64,000 nt of DNA. Origin: Ciona savignyi (taxonomy: Eukaryota > Chordata > Ascidiacea > Phlebobranchia > Cionidae). The notes beneath the pieces are model-generated. The model saw nothing but the letters and a program-made list of their open reading frames with translations, ran no database searches and had not been told where the DNA came from. Positions 1 to 12,380 of the stretch are shown here, in pieces (position 1 is the stretch's first letter; every line of letters starts with the position of its first letter). Position numbers and translations under genes: made by a program. The stretch is taken from positions 211,947 through 275,946 of the forward strand of contig CH002773.1 in assembly GCA_000149265.1 (NCBI GenBank), in the 5' to 3' direction.

Positions 1-177
1 CTGGGTTCAGACAATGTCCGTTAAATGCCTTGCCCAAGGACACAACTATTATATTTTACCATTATATTTTTTTGATTCATGATATAAATAAAAAGAATTC
101 CCAGCTCTCGACCAGTTTCGTACCTAGCGACCAGGTCCGTATCAGTAACCCTTCGGCTGAAAGGCAACGCATTAATC
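1..177. repeat. dispersed SINE-like repeat, partial
   Basis: The stretch begins with a segment (around 1-60) reading like 'caatgtccgttaaatgcctt', followed by about 100 bp containing 'cttcggctgaaaggcaacgc'. Related copies occur in reverse around 29,318-29,410 and 30,360-30,450, and more diverged pieces lie around 20,070-20,181 and 63,230-63,420. The family is recognised only by these internal matches. No polymerase III promoter was confirmed. Confidence 0.55.
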
Positions 178-1047
178 CACCAGACTAAAAACCAATAACA
201 TGTTATACTTGAACAACCTACTTAAACAAGTTCAAGCAAATGTTTTTTTATTTCCATAATATCGGCGATCAAATAATAATTGGAAGCGAAATTGCAACCA
301 ACTGTCGCGTTCATATCCCAGTGTTTTTGTCAAAAACGTTTTTGTTGTTTTGGTGTGAACCCTGCCAACTCTTTCGGCTAAACAGCAATGCACCAAACTG
401 ACGGACTAATATAGGATTTCTGTGAGCACGCGTAACCTGGGTACTAAACAAGCTTTCGTGATCAGCTGAAGGAACTAGAGGTTTCGGTTAGTGTGCGTGG
501 AAGTATTTGTCAAGTTACCCTCCTTTGACATTTGTCAGGTAGCGGCGAGCGAGTTTGTTCATTTTATCTTTATTTAATCGATACTCTTGCGACTGTTTGT
601 GTTTCAATGTTCTCAAAATTTTCAGTTGAAAAACAAATATAAACTGAATCGAACGGATATAAAACAAGTACAAATAAAACAGATATAAAATAAAGATAAC
701 GTTGACTTATTTTTTTTTCTGTTATTGGATAAACGCGAGAATATGGTATCACTGGCAATCATCAGATTACCTTTTGCTGATGTCAAGATTGGGACATTAG
801 TATAGTTTCTGTTTAGCTGTAACCACTTCAGTCCCTTTTTTCTCAATTATTCCAGATCTTGCCAACTTTCCAGCCACACACACAGAACTTACTAGCGAGC
901 AACTGGTTTCGATACCACCACCATTCGCTTGGCAATTTATGAGACACAAATAAGCCACCTAATCATGCTTCCCTGGCTCTATGAACCTTGTTTAACAATT
1001 GATCGTTTACCGGTATTTAGAATATCATTTTGACTTTGGGGGGGGCC
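178..1047. other. intergenic, no gene seen
   Basis: AT-rich sequence upstream of CDK7. Short open frames here have no recognisable domain or splice support. Nothing beyond ordinary intergenic sequence is visible. Confidence 0.5.
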
Positions 1048-1257
1048 CGGTACCTCTAAATACTACAGGACCGCTTGGATCGCATGGAGCGCTTTAATCG
1101 CTTACTATACTTCGTAATTACAAAAGCCAAGATATTAATGTTAGGGTTGGGGTTAAAGTTGGTTCTGGGGTTGAGATTAGTGTTTGGGACAGGGTTAGAA
1201 TTACTTTCCATAGCAATCTAAGTGATCCAAGCGGTCCTGTAGTATTTAGAGGCACCC
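1048..1257. mobile_element. MULE-type MITE, 210 bp
   Basis: The ends are near-perfect inverted repeats starting CGGTACCTCTAAATACTACA and closing with the complement (…AGAGGCACCC). The core has a GT-rich 'gttagggttggggtt' stretch. It is nearly the same sequence as the element at 34,438-34,655 and shares its termini with the 3.1 kb element at 60,626-63,706, which carries a transposase remnant. Unlike the other two copies it has no matching 9-bp target duplication, because its left flank is a G run. Confidence 0.8.
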
Positions 1258-1452
1258 ACTGTGTGTCAGTTGAATGAACATGATTTTCGCATTCACCTTT
1301 CGACTGTGTAAGTATTTCCATCTTTGCTGCATTTTTAAAACTGTGTGAAGTCTGACCATTTCCACCCATGAAATTAATAAGAAAATAGAATACAGGTTAG
1401 GTATTACTCCATCATATTTTATTTACTTTATATAAAGATACGACTTGCATCC

Positions 1453-2487
1453 ATGGCAAGCAAGTCTAGTCGTTATGAGAAGATAGAATTTCTGGGCGAG
1501 GGACAGTTTGCTACAGTCTACAAAGCCAAGGACACAGAAGACAACAATAAAATTGTTGCCGTAAAGAAAATCAAACTTGGGAATCGTGCAGAAGCGAAAG
1601 ATGGAATAAACAGAACTGCATTGAGGGAAATCAAACTTCTTCAAGAACTTCATCAGGAAAATATTATCGGGTTATTGGACGTATTTGGGCAAAAATCCAA
1701 CATTAGTTTGGTCTTCGATTTCATGGAAACGGATTTGGAAGTTATTATTAAAGACATGAATATTGTGTTGACTCAAGCTCATATTAAATCCTATATGATC
1801 ATGACTTTACATGGGCTGGAATATTTACATTCGTTGTGGATTTTGCATCGAGATCTCAAACCCAATAACTTGCTCATTGATGTGAATGGAGTTTTAAAAA
1901 TCGGAGATTTTGGATTGGCCAAGTCATTTGGAAGCCCTAGTCGGGAGTACACTCACCAGGTTGTAACGAGATGGTACCGAAGTCCGGAGCTGTTGTATGG
2001 ATCGAGGTTATATGGGGTGGGCGTTGATATGTGGGCTGTTGGCTGCATATTAGCCGAACTCCTTCTACGGGTGCCGTTCCTACCAGGTGATTCTGATCTC
2101 GACCAGTTAAGCAAGATATTTGAAACTCTAGGAACACCGAATGAAGAAGAATGGCCCGGAATGAGAGATCTTCCAGATTACATCAGTTTCAAAGAATTTC
2201 CCGGGATTCCTCTGAACCAATGCTTTTCTGCTGCCCGAGATGATTTGTTGGAACTGATAGCCGGGTTGTTGCGATATAATCCCGGACTCCGCGCCACCTC
2301 AGTCCAAGCTCTGCAGTTAAGCTTCTTCACCAACCCACCGTACCCGACCGCGTGCCACAAACTGCCCCTTCCGGCCTCCTGTGCCAGCATGGCGGCGAAA
2401 CAGGCAGCAGCGACGGCAGGAATGAAGAGGAAACGGGAACATGAAGCAGATTCGATGGCCGGCCTCGCTAAACGACTCGTATTTTGA
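1453..2487 (+). CDS. CDK7: CDK7, CDK-activating kinase / TFIIH kinase subunit
   Basis: This is a single-exon 344-aa protein, close to the vertebrate CDK7 length of 346. CDK7 with cyclin H and MAT1 phosphorylates the T-loops of other CDKs and, within TFIIH, the RNA polymerase II C-terminal domain; it acts in the nucleus. The sequence shows a glycine loop [11 protein letters not shown] (15-25), the ATP lysine in VAVKK (K38), the CDK7-type PSTAIRE-region [14 protein letters not shown] (53-66), HRDLKPNN (132-139), DFG (152-154) and the T-loop [16 protein letters not shown] with the activating Thr at 167. The basic tail ends KRLVF, as in other CDK7s. The start was chosen because similarity begins a few residues later and no upstream in-frame start fits. 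The lack of introns is notable next to the 11-exon kinase downstream. Three same-strand genes follow one another here (CDK7, FIS1, NEK), but gaps of about 500 bp make an operon uncertain. Confidence 0.97.
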   Translation: MASKSSRYEKIEFLGEGQFATVYKAKDTEDNNKIVAVKKIKLGNRAEAKDGINRTALREIKLLQELHQENIIGLLDVFGQKSNISLVFDFMETDLEVIIKDMNIVLTQAHIKSYMIMTLHGLEYLHSLWILHRDLKPNNLLIDVNGVLKIGDFGLAKSFGSPSREYTHQVVTRWYRSPELLYGSRLYGVGVDMWAVGCILAELLLRVPFLPGDSDLDQLSKIFETLGTPNEEEWPGMRDLPDYISFKEFPGIPLNQCFSAARDDLLELIAGLLRYNPGLRATSVQALQLSFFTNPPYPTACHKLPLPASCASMAAKQAAATAGMKRKREHEADSMAGLAKRLVF

Positions 2488-3009
2488 TCCCCAGGCTTCA
2501 GTGGAAATATTATCACCGGTAATGTGGATTCGTTGATATGATCTGCCCCAAGAGCTGCCCTTTATTATTTATTTCATACAGTATTGTAGGAATGATTTTT
2601 GAATATTCATCAATTGTTCAACAATACAGATCCCCAAATCAATATTGTGGCTGTGATCTGTGCTGCCATCGTGTGTTGTTGTGAGTTTCATTGTGTGGCT
2701 CTAGACAAGTTTACTTATTGCAATTCTCTACTGTTTACAGTGCCTTGTTTATATTTATTTGTCTAATTTGACTACTTTCTCTGCAGGAAGCTTAGATTAT
2801 CTGCCATAAAATATAGTTAATTAGGTGGAAAAATCATTTTTATTTAAATTCACCAAGTTTGGTGGCTTCCAAAACAGTTTATACTGAAAACATCAACTTC
2901 AGTCATTTTATCTGATCATTCCATGAACTGTTATTTACAAACCAGGTTATAAAGAACCAAGATCCATTTCACACAATAATCTCCCTGCTTATTATTCTGT
3001 GATCACAAT
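2488..3009. other. CDK7 3' flank / FIS1 5' flank
   Basis: AT-rich spacer between two same-strand genes. It presumably contains the CDK7 3' UTR. No other feature was seen. Confidence 0.5.
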
Positions 3010-3473
3010 ATGGAGAGCATTCTGAACTCAGCCATCGATCCAAACGAAATCATGAAGTTTGAGAAGAAATACAAGGAAGAGGAAGCGATGGGGAACATCT
3101 CACGCACGACCGCGTTCGAGTACGCGTGGTGTCTTGTTCGAAGTCGCTACTCTGAGGATTGGAAGGAAGGATTCAACCTGTTGAAGAACCTCTATGAGGA
3201 GGAGAGAGACGGCCAAGCAAAGAGAGATTACTTGTACTACATGGCAACCGCGCAGTACCGGCTCAAAAATTACGAAGAAGCCTTGAAATATTGCGACGCA
3301 ATTTTAATAGCTCAACCTCGAAATCATCAAGTTAAAGAACTGAAAGAAATTATCAATAAAAAGATGAAAAACTGAGGGTTTGGTTGGCATGGCTGTGCTG
3401 GGAGGGGCAGGGGTGGTTTTTGGGGTTATGGGGTGTTGCTGCTTTAGCTGCAATTGCGGCCACCAAGAAATAA
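3010..3473 (+). CDS. FIS1: FIS1 mitochondrial fission protein, reading frame broken at the membrane anchor
   Basis: Fis1 is a small tail-anchored protein of the outer mitochondrial and peroxisomal membrane. Its TPR-like bundle recruits fission factors. The 121-aa open frame (3010-3375) carries the whole cytosolic part, including the FIS1-typical 'SRTTAFEYAWCLVRS' region (about 31-45) and 'YYMATAQYRLKNYEEALKYCD' spread over about 76-96. It stops just before the expected C-terminal membrane helix. That helix is still encoded downstream in other frames: GLVGMAVLGGAGVVFG is read one base over from about 3377, and a further one-base shift in the G run near 3430 gives the small-residue end closing in TKK-stop at 3471-3473. 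So two single-base changes separate the soluble part from its anchor. Either the assembly has two indels or this allele makes an unanchored protein. The family identity is firm; whether the gene is intact is not. Confidence 0.88.
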
Positions 3474-3958
3474 GTTGTTTATGTCATTATTTATCTATTG
3501 TACATAACTTTGCATTTATTATGTGCATGCTTATTGAAGAAACCCTTATATTATTAGTCATTGTTTAAAATAATTGGCAACTTATTTAAGAATGATGGCA
3601 GGAAGTTATTACTTATTTACTCTCCTGTTTTAAGTTATATTTGCAACAGTGTATTATAAGAGCTGAAGTTTGTTTTGAAAAAGTGAGGCTTTATTAGCAT
3701 ATTTTGTTAAATTTTAATGTAACTTTATTTTTTGTTATTTATAAAATGTTGTTTGGAGGGTGCAGTAATTTTATTTTTTCCATAATGTTTATTATATCTT
3801 TATCCACAATTACACAATTGAATACTTTCAATGGTAATTACTTACCAGCAGCGGATTATTCTATTTGTGCAAGTGTGTTTGACGTGCAATAATCCTATTG
3901 GTATTTGAGCCTATTAGCATTGCAGGCACTATGTAGTTAATTGCACCACAACAGCAGT

Positions 3959-6900
3959 ATGAATGGCTATGAAGTGGTCACATGTATAGGGAAGGGATCA
4001 AGTGGAGCAGTATTCTTGGCCAGAAGTTCGAAAATAAAGGTTTGTATGATGTTAAATGTAGTGCTTAACTTTGTTTAGACTTTTATATAATTTATTTCAA
4101 GTCTAATAAATAAACTGATACTGCAAGTTGAATATGATTAGTTTAGTTTATTGATACTAATACCCTAATGGTGTTGAACGGATTATAAATTCAATATTCA
4201 TGTCCGTAAGTAGGAAGATCTTCATGTTACTTTCTCCGATTATTAGTCTGAGGATAAACGCCTGTGTTTTACCCATATTCATAAGTGCTTGATAAGTTGC
4301 TTAAGTTTTTACCACTTTGTTTCTTAATAATCCTTGTGGTTGGTCACGATGTCCATGTCAACATGACAGATGAAAACCGGTCGATAGGAAGGTTCAATTA
4401 TAGAGACAAACTGGAAAACCTGTGTTTTTTTTTTTGTTGACCGTCATCACAATATAGATACCAATGCATTTTCCAGTTGATTAAAATTAATTAAACCACA
4501 ATTTATAATATAATTTTACCTTTGTTCAGTTATCCACTAAAAAACACAAAATCTTAGCAATGAATACTCCACAAGGATGTAAAGGAAAATTCCAACCATT
4601 TAATATCTTCCTCAGAAACTGGTTGCCATCAAAAAGATCGAAATAAATGAATCAAGAAGATCGCGGTCACGCAGAGCTGTAATACATGAAGCTAACATCC
4701 TGCGGACACTGGATAACTACCACATTGTGAAGTGTTATGAGTGGTACCTTGACATTCAGGTAAATATATTGGGGCGTCATAACTTTGTTGTGAACTGACT
4801 GTGGTTTAAGCTTTTGCATAGTTTGGATCTATCGACTTAAACTGGTTGTTTGGTAGAGATTAAAAGCTTATCAACTGGTAAAATAAGCATGTCAGTATCT
4901 TATATGGTCATTACTTGACGAGCAAAATTCAAAGTTTTTTATGTTTACTTTAAATTGAATATTCCACTTATTTAACTTTGCATCAGCCAGAGGACTTTAA
5001 AGTTTCCAGGGGATTTTACACTGTGTACACCTCTAACTTTATTGGTTTGAATAATAAGATTGACTTTGCAACTTAAAGCTCCTAAGTTCTGTTTCTTTGA
5101 TTATATAACTATTACCTTATAAAACTTGCATATTCCATAAAGTTAATAAAAACTACTTAAAGCGATATTAAAGTCTATCGCCAAAATCCAGTATAATACT
5201 TCAAATTAAGATGCTATTTGTCTCAATATAACAAGAACTATATACCTCTGCAACATAAATCTCAAATTTTACAATTCCATGCATTAGTCTATGAGAGCTT
5301 CACATAACAAATTAAGTTCATATTTATTATTTTTTACATTTAAAAGTTCCTTAAGTCTTGAATCATATCGGGGTGTTGAGCGAAACCGTATTTCATAGAA
5401 TTATTGTGGCCAGTAAGTTACGCTAACAAACATTGACTTCCACCACCAGGGGAGCCACATGAACATGGTGCTCGAGTATTGCAACGGGGGAACCTTGCAA
5501 GATCGAATCCAATCTGCTCTCAAGTCTCAATCCACATTCGATACAACGACCATTCTAGTATGGACCACACAAATCACATCAGCTGTCAAGTATATCCATG
5601 AGCGGAGAATATTACACAGGGATTTGAAGTCCGAAAACGTTTTCTTAGTGAAGTAAGATTTGTGGGATTTTTGCTTTCTTTTTGTGGTACATAACAAGTG
5701 TAAACCCTTTTTGTTTGTGTAAGAAAAATAACAAAAATGAACAGAATATTCTTAGCAAATATAAGACATTCGATATTACTTTGCATACTTACAAGTTTCG
5801 GAATAAGATTTTATTTTTAATTATTTAATGTTATAGTGCCATTCATTATCATGCACATCAAACCATCCTGATTATATATGTGTTTTAAGCTACAGACTGT
5901 GGTTTAGATTAATATATGTAAGAAGTTTCTATTATTCCAAGCTTGAGTTTTTTATACAAATGCCGGCAAATGTTTGCACTTTTTTACTTTGATAATCCAA
6001 AGATTGAAAGTACACACTACACAACCTGACTTTATGTTTACTGGGAGAATTAGCTCTTTTATCACAACACCTGATCCATACATCATTTTAGCCACTGTGA
6101 CATCACAAAAGAAGCTCATTGTTATGTCATACAATAGATTTGATTGTTAGGAATTCCAGTATGTTGATGTTTTGCAATGATAATTGGTTGATGGTATAGT
6201 AGGATTGACCCCCCATGCCAGAACCCACTTTTCTGCACCTTGCAAAGCGTTATGATGGGGTTTCAACTATGATGGGGTCAATGTGTTTATGTCAAAACAC
6301 GATACAGATACCGTAAAACCTCTATTTGAAAGCCACCATAATAGAACGCGACTATATACCTAACCTAATGTTTTTTGTAGATTTAAACAAAGATTTTTAA
6401 GTTTATTATGTGCTCTAAAATTTAAATATTTAATGTTTTATTCATAAAAGTTGTTACGATGAATGTTGTTTTACCTTCTTTTTTAAATTTCATACTGAAT
6501 TTCATTTCCTTCTATTTTCATTTGATGTTACATATTATTTTTAATTTCCACTTAGCTGTAAATTTTGCATTGAAACTCATTCTTACGGGTATGTATGTTT
6601 TAATACCGTTTCAGTTACACTTTGGTTTTTCCTAAAAATTTTGTTATAAAATTCGGTATTTTTTTTTAAAATTTTGTTTTTCGTATAGAAATGACGACAT
6701 TGTTAAGCTTGGAGACTTTGGAATTTCGAAGGAAATCGACCACACACTCGATAAAGCGAGTACTTGTGTCGGGACCCCATGTTATCTGAGTCCCGAGCTC
6801 TGTCAGGACATCCCGTACAGTTTCAAGTCGGACATTTGGGCGCTCGGGTGCCTTGTGTTCGAGATGTGCGCTTTGGCCCCTGCGTTCGACGCCGCAAACT

Positions 6901-9900
6901 TAATCAGCCTCTTCTATAAGATTGTCAACGGGAAATACGCAGAATTGCCGGAGTCTTGTCCGGCTGAGCTGAAAGCTCTTGTTGCCGAGATATTGAACAA
7001 GAACCCGGACGCGCGGCCGACAGCTGAACAACTGCTGAATCTCCCGATTCTTCAACAATTCTCCGACAGAATCCGAACTAAAACCCCGGAGATGACGACC
7101 GAGGGGAAAATCAACTCCAAAGTTGAGGAAAACCACACGGAACTCGACTTTGACATCAATGACTTCGACAACTTGCTGAAGGCAAGCGAGGAATCGATCA
7201 AAAGATCCCCCTCCCCTGAGGTCATCAACACGGCACGTTCCATCTCCGTACACGCCGCGTACAGCAATAACTTTGATGCTGAGGTTGATCCTGATCGACC
7301 CCAGACATGTCCACACTCCGCAGTGAAGAGAGCCGACCCGATGATGGATACCGTGGCAACCTGGTCCGGATATGGGGATCGGGGGTCGCGACATCCAAGT
7401 GGCAGGTACAGGTTGTCATCAAGTTCCAGTGATGGATCCAATTATAATGAGGATCGATATAAACCTGAGCAGAATTCTCACCACAGGTTCGTTTGGTTTA
7501 ATTGAGGTATTAAACACTGCTGTTTATGGTTGTAATCTTGTTGTTTTAGCATTGCAAGTAAGTATGCTGTTATGGTTATGTTAAATCGAGTCATTTTAAC
7601 CAAAATCTGTCCATTAGAGGCCGCGGCGCCATGGGGTTTGGGCAACAAGGGTTTAGTTTGCACCCCTGGCACCCCTAACTTCACGCCTATGCTGATTTCC
7701 ATTGCAGAAACAGTTTTCCTCGTTCACCACCAATTAAACCTCTGTCATAGCTTCAATCTGGTCTATGATATCTAACTACCGACATTCCACAGGACGTACT
7801 CGTCTGATGAGTTCTCATCATGTTCCGATGATGATTTAAACACTTCCAGGAAAGGTGGGGAATCGATATTCTCAATGTGTACGACTCCTCCATTTCTTTA
7901 ACTTGAAAGTGCAAAAGCCCAGCTTCGTAATAATGCCATTTCGGATGAATGTTTAATTTTCAGTTGAAACCTTGTGGTCGGATCCATATTAATAAGAATT
8001 TAAGCTCACATCAGGGTTACCAGGGCCAGGGGCACAATTTGCATCCCTGCTGCCACTATGGTGCCTGACTTCCCACCTGTTACAATGTATCTGGTGCTCT
8101 TAGTCAAGTTTGTGATTTGATTCCAGTGTGGGGGTTTCCCCAACATACAAATATCCCCGTTTCCATCTTTCAGCAAACGACGATGAAATCCCGGAAATGA
8201 TCGAAGTTTGTGAGGAAATAGACACACCATTAACAACTCCGAAGAAAGAGTCGAATCCAAGTCGGAATTTGCCTGGAAGTGCATGGTTGCAGTCCAAGAG
8301 AGCGCAGGTGAAACAACTTTGTGAATATATTGATGAGACATCGGCTGAACCCAGTGTACATACAACTCAATAACCCAACGATGGGCGCGGGTTATTCTGA
8401 CGATTGTCTGTGTGATAACTCTCTTTGTGTTATTCCACAGAGCTAAGAATGAATATCCTTTCCTAATTCTTAAAATACTAGATGTTTTTGATAAAAGTGA
8501 AAATATTTGTTTTATTAATTAAAGTTACATGAAGTATGTCTTATAAATATGTTAATAACACATATGGCACTACTTGGTAAAATACCATGCGCGAGGAAAT
8601 CTGACGATTGCCCGTGTGTCAACGCCCTTTACAAGGATAAACATGAATTTCCAGGTTTTGCGACTAAAAAAAGAGCAAGAGCACCACCCAGTGGTGGTGA
8701 GCACGGTGCAACGACAGAGTAGCGAGGCGAGCGTGACGGAGGCAAAGATGAGGAGGAGGAAACAAAGACTCCCCGGGAGCTCGTGGCTACGAGGATCGGA
8801 TGATGTGGTGCTCGGATCGAGGAGCGAAGATGAGAGGATCCGGAGGAATTTGCCGGGGAGTGGATGGCTCTCCAGAGGTGGGGGTCTGCTGCGGAACATG
8901 TTGCACATCCCATAATATATGCTTTGTTGGTTTATATTGGCCCACATGTGTGTACAGCACCAAACAGCTGATATCAGGCTGTTCGAATTAGTTGTCTAAA
9001 ATACTACCGACTTTAACTGTAGAATTTCAAGCTAATCTGAAATATTATTATGAGAAACTGTTGTGAACTCCCAAATACCAGATGAGCTTTATTTGGTGAA
9101 ATGCAAGCAAATCATTTTTTGTGCAACCTATTACTACTAAAAGACAGTGTGACAATTGTCATTTAATAATCAAAATTATTGGAATTATATTATTTTGTTA
9201 ATTAAAATTGTATATTGTATGAAAGTTTTGCTTTGATCTATATTCCATCCAACATAATGTAATTATTACACCAAGGTACCAACAACAAACGACAAAATCC
9301 ACAAAGAAATTTGGTTCTTGAAAGTTTCAGCGCCAACGAATGCAGTTCCATTGGTAAGAAATATATTGTCCAATAGCATTACATGAATGTTCCAATTTAT
9401 AAATGCCAGGATCACTTATTTTGCAAATTTAGACCATTTGTAAATATTTTTATCTGAATGTTAATGATAGCTGTGAGATATATATAGCGTAATTAAAATG
9501 ACTGATGATACATATTTATCAGCATGTTACCTGAATAAGTTTTGTTTCCAATTATAGGTCATTGTCTTGTTGAGTAGACTATGGTATCCATAATTCAAGT
9601 AATAATAAATGTCTTACGAAATTGTCTTAATTGCTCACCTAGGTTTGGCAGCAGTGTCAACTATATTTATTTGATTATATCCTTTTTTAAATGACATGTT
9701 TTAACGACAGTTCGTTTTGCCGTCTTTTCCTGTTTCTGTGTCGTGATCTGATTTGTTTGCCATTTTTTAATACTGGGACAAAAATGAATAATTAAAACGA
9801 AAATATGATCCAAAACCTCCCAGACAAGAATCCAAGTTACGACGTCGAATATCCAGATGACTTTGAGGATTCTGATGATGATTACGGTAACTTTGGACAA

Positions 9901-10777
9901 TACCTGTGCACCTGACCCATATTCATTTAGCTAAAATAGGATTTGATGCAGTTGCTATCATTGGATAAAACCCGACTACCAAAATCGTATTTGTTTATGT
10001 TTTACTGCTGCTTCTGTATATTTTGTGATGTTGTGTTAATATTAATTTTACATGATATACTCTAAAGACTGGTAATTACAAAAACAAAAATCTGTTTAAC
10101 TTACAAACATGTTTTATTCCCAATTTATATCTCAGAGGATGAGCTGAAAACGACCAAATCTTCTTCGAACTTTGTCTCCTCACTGGAACTGGTTAAGCAA
10201 GGTTGTATAGGTATGAGGTGTTGTCTGTGGCTTCAAATGGGATTATCATGATTCATCCGCATTAGTGGGAAACAAGTGTTGTCTTATCTAATTAGCAATT
10301 ATCACCTTCCACCATCAGTTTGACGAAGCTATTGCAGTGTTTGTATTCTATTACAACTTTCTTCAAGTGTAGCACAATATTACACTGGGTTGAGGTGATT
10401 CCCCACTCATGTCATGCCCACAACATAAACAACCTGTTTCGTTCTTGCCTGCAGACTGAACTAAGTAAATTAATGGGCCAACAATCTTACCAATTGACAT
10501 AACATAACGATTGTGGGGGGGTGCTGAAGGTAATCTGACAGTTTACTGAATCGCACATGGAGTTTTCCATCTTCAGGGTGGTGATTATAAGACTCACTTA
10601 CCATGAGTATCGATCATTTGAACTTTAACCCGATATTCAGAGACAGTTGGAGAGGACACCTTCCAGCACCTGAGTGAGCTATTCAGCAGGGGATTAAGCA
10701 TTGGGGAGGTTTACGAGAAATATCGACACAAAGTCGACTTTGAAACTCTTGAAACCTGTTATTTGCTACTAAACTAA
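3959..10777 (+). CDS. NEK-family serine/threonine kinase, 11 exons, 665 aa
   Basis: Exons with consistent phases and GT-AG junctions: 3959-4039, 4616-4759, 5450-5652, 6689-7486, 7793-7854, 8174-8307, 8655-8877, 9276-9353, 9824-9886, 10136-10210, 10641-10777. The N-terminal kinase domain (about 4-255) has IGKGSSGAVFLA, the ATP lysine K33, HRDLKSEN (131-137), DFG (152-154) and the NEK-type GTPCYLSPEL and SDIWALGC blocks. It reads closest to the NEK8/NEK9/NEK5 group, but no RCC1 repeats follow. The tail is acidic and serine-rich and contains three copies of LPGSxWL (near residues 462, 513 and 540). The end (VGEDTFQHLSELF…) recalls the short C-terminal segment of NEK1/NEK4-type kinases. If the donor at 8878 is not used, exon 7 runs to a stop at 8915 and gives a 560-aa form. 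NEKs act in cilia, centrosomes and mitosis; the substrate here is unknown. No other gene was seen in the introns. Confidence 0.85.
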
Positions 10778-11807
10778 CTTGGTGCTAATGATTCAAGATT
10801 TGACATTTTGTGACAAAATAATCGCTGTGATAACTTCACTGTGGGCAAGAGGTGCAAGAACGCATTGTTCTAAGCGGCATATGCTATTATTGACCATGCT
10901 AAGTTATGTTTTATAACCCCACTGTAACAACAGCTGTCCAAGAGTTGAATAATGCAGCATATTCGTACCAATATCATTACAAGGTATTGTTGAAGACCAT
11001 TGAAAATTAGTACAAGACACAACGTATCCAATCCTATTGATTCGATCCATGTTTTAACAATGTTTTTAGCGTTAGCTGTACTAGCTGTGGTTTGTGCTGT
11101 ATTAGCAATACTTGCTAAATTTTAACCAATTTTTTAAAGTGAGCATATTTACACTGTGTTAGGGTATCTTCCAGTATGAATTACCTGCCTTTGTTATAAT
11201 CCACGTTTTATGCAGTTTCGATCACTTCTCTCAAACCTGATTTAATAAACTTTGATTCAATTTGCATTTTAATTTGTGGAAATTTTGAAAATTATGATAA
11301 ATATTCTTGACTGCCCCAAAGAGTCTAAAATAGGGTTACACATTCTGTTGTTGGATAGAGATAGATTTAAAGTAGACCATTTGCTGGATTTTAATGGTTT
11401 AATTAATAGTGGTTTACATTAAAATTATTATAATGCTTCCCAACATGACTAATAGGCTAGCACATAAGATAAATTAAATACTGATTTCCACACTTCTCAA
11501 TAATATCTGCATCCAAATCATATATTTGAAGCAAAAAAACAATATGAAATAAATCAAGTAAAATAATAAAAATGAAAGTTTGTTGATTAATATGTGGCCA
11601 CATAATCAGTTTATATTGCACATATAATGATTATAGAATGAAGAGGATATTAAGTTATATTTGTTAAATACAGAAAACATTTTAAAACAGTTTCAGTTTA
11701 ACAGAAGAGACACTGAAAAAACAAATGGTTATTTTTCAGACTAATATCGGCATTGAGTTCCCTACATTTAATATTTTCACTTTTCCCTTATTGGTGGCGT
11801 AAACTAA
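10778..11807. other. convergent intergenic region
   Basis: AT-rich spacer between the 3' end of the NEK gene and the 3' end of COMMD3. It should hold both 3' UTRs. No coding or repeat signal was recognised. Confidence 0.5.
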
Positions 11808-12380
11808 TCATAACTGGCTTGCTCTGTCCAATGCTTTACATGCTTCCTTCAGTTTACTGACCAAGTCCTGCAATTCTTCCTTAGAGCAGCTGAACTCGAT
11901 TGGTTCCCCAGAGTTCCACTGATTCAGGCAAATCTTGTACTTCAATTGGTTCACTTTATGAAGTCGACTGTTTTTAAGGTTGTAATCCAGCCTCCAACCT
12001 ACATCGATGATCTGAGGCAGTTGATGGCCCAATTTTGATAAGTGCTCACGAACTTTTGACCGGTTGTCGTTAAACACAGAAACGAATATTTCTTTTCGTG
12101 AAGATGGGAAATTGCAGTCATCCAAGAGAAGGTTTATCTGATCATCCCCCAAATCAACCTTGGCCGACTCTAACAGCAGAGTTGTCACCGCAGCCAGCAT
12201 TCCCTTCAAAGCTTCATCATTTATTTCGCTGACAAGTTGCGAATCCGGCAATTTTTCTTCATTGGTTAAAATCAATTCACATGCGTTTGCAACCAGCGTG
12301 TTGAAACTATTGTCAGATATAATTCCAGAATCACCACAAAGACGTAATGCTGTCAGATTATCACTAGATAATATGTCCAT
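11808..12380 (-). CDS. COMMD3: COMMD3, COMM-domain protein
   Basis: Single-exon, 190 aa (human COMMD3 is about 195). COMMD proteins form the Commander complex, which with retriever and the CCC subunits recycles membrane proteins from endosomes. The N-terminal helical part (about 1-120) is followed by a C-terminal COMM domain (about 124-190) with DVGWRLDYNL, the conserved 'W/R' strand, then LKYKICLNQW and the closing helix ELQDLVSKLKEACKALDRA. The start codon at 12,380 is the first Met before the conserved LRL segment. It lies downstream of ATG12 on the same strand with a 599-bp gap. The assignment to COMMD3 rather than another COMMD rests on remembered family features, not on an alignment. 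Confidence 0.85.
   Translation of the reverse strand: MDILSSDNLTALRLCGDSGIISDNSFNTLVANACELILTNEEKLPDSQLVSEINDEALKGMLAAVTTLLLESAKVDLGDDQINLLLDDCNFPSSRKEIFVSVFNDNRSKVREHLSKLGHQLPQIIDVGWRLDYNLKNSRLHKVNQLKYKICLNQWNSGEPIEFSCSKEELQDLVSKLKEACKALDRASQL

Noticed and set aside
1130-1200. Telomere-like GGGTTA/GGGTTGGGG stretch
   Set aside because: It is the core of a MITE that recurs at 34,438, with the related core inverted at 13.4 kb, not an interstitial telomere array.
7052-7441. Long - strand frames opposite the NEK exon 4
   Set aside because: Codon-bias shadows of a well-supported + strand exon.
3959-10777. Calling the kinase NEK8 or NEK9
   Set aside because: The kinase domain is similar, but no RCC1 repeats are encoded in the exons that follow.
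1453-10777. A CDK7-FIS1-NEK operon
   Set aside because: The order and strand fit, but the gaps of about 500 bp are longer than is usual for tunicate operons and no clear spliced-leader acceptor was found before FIS1.
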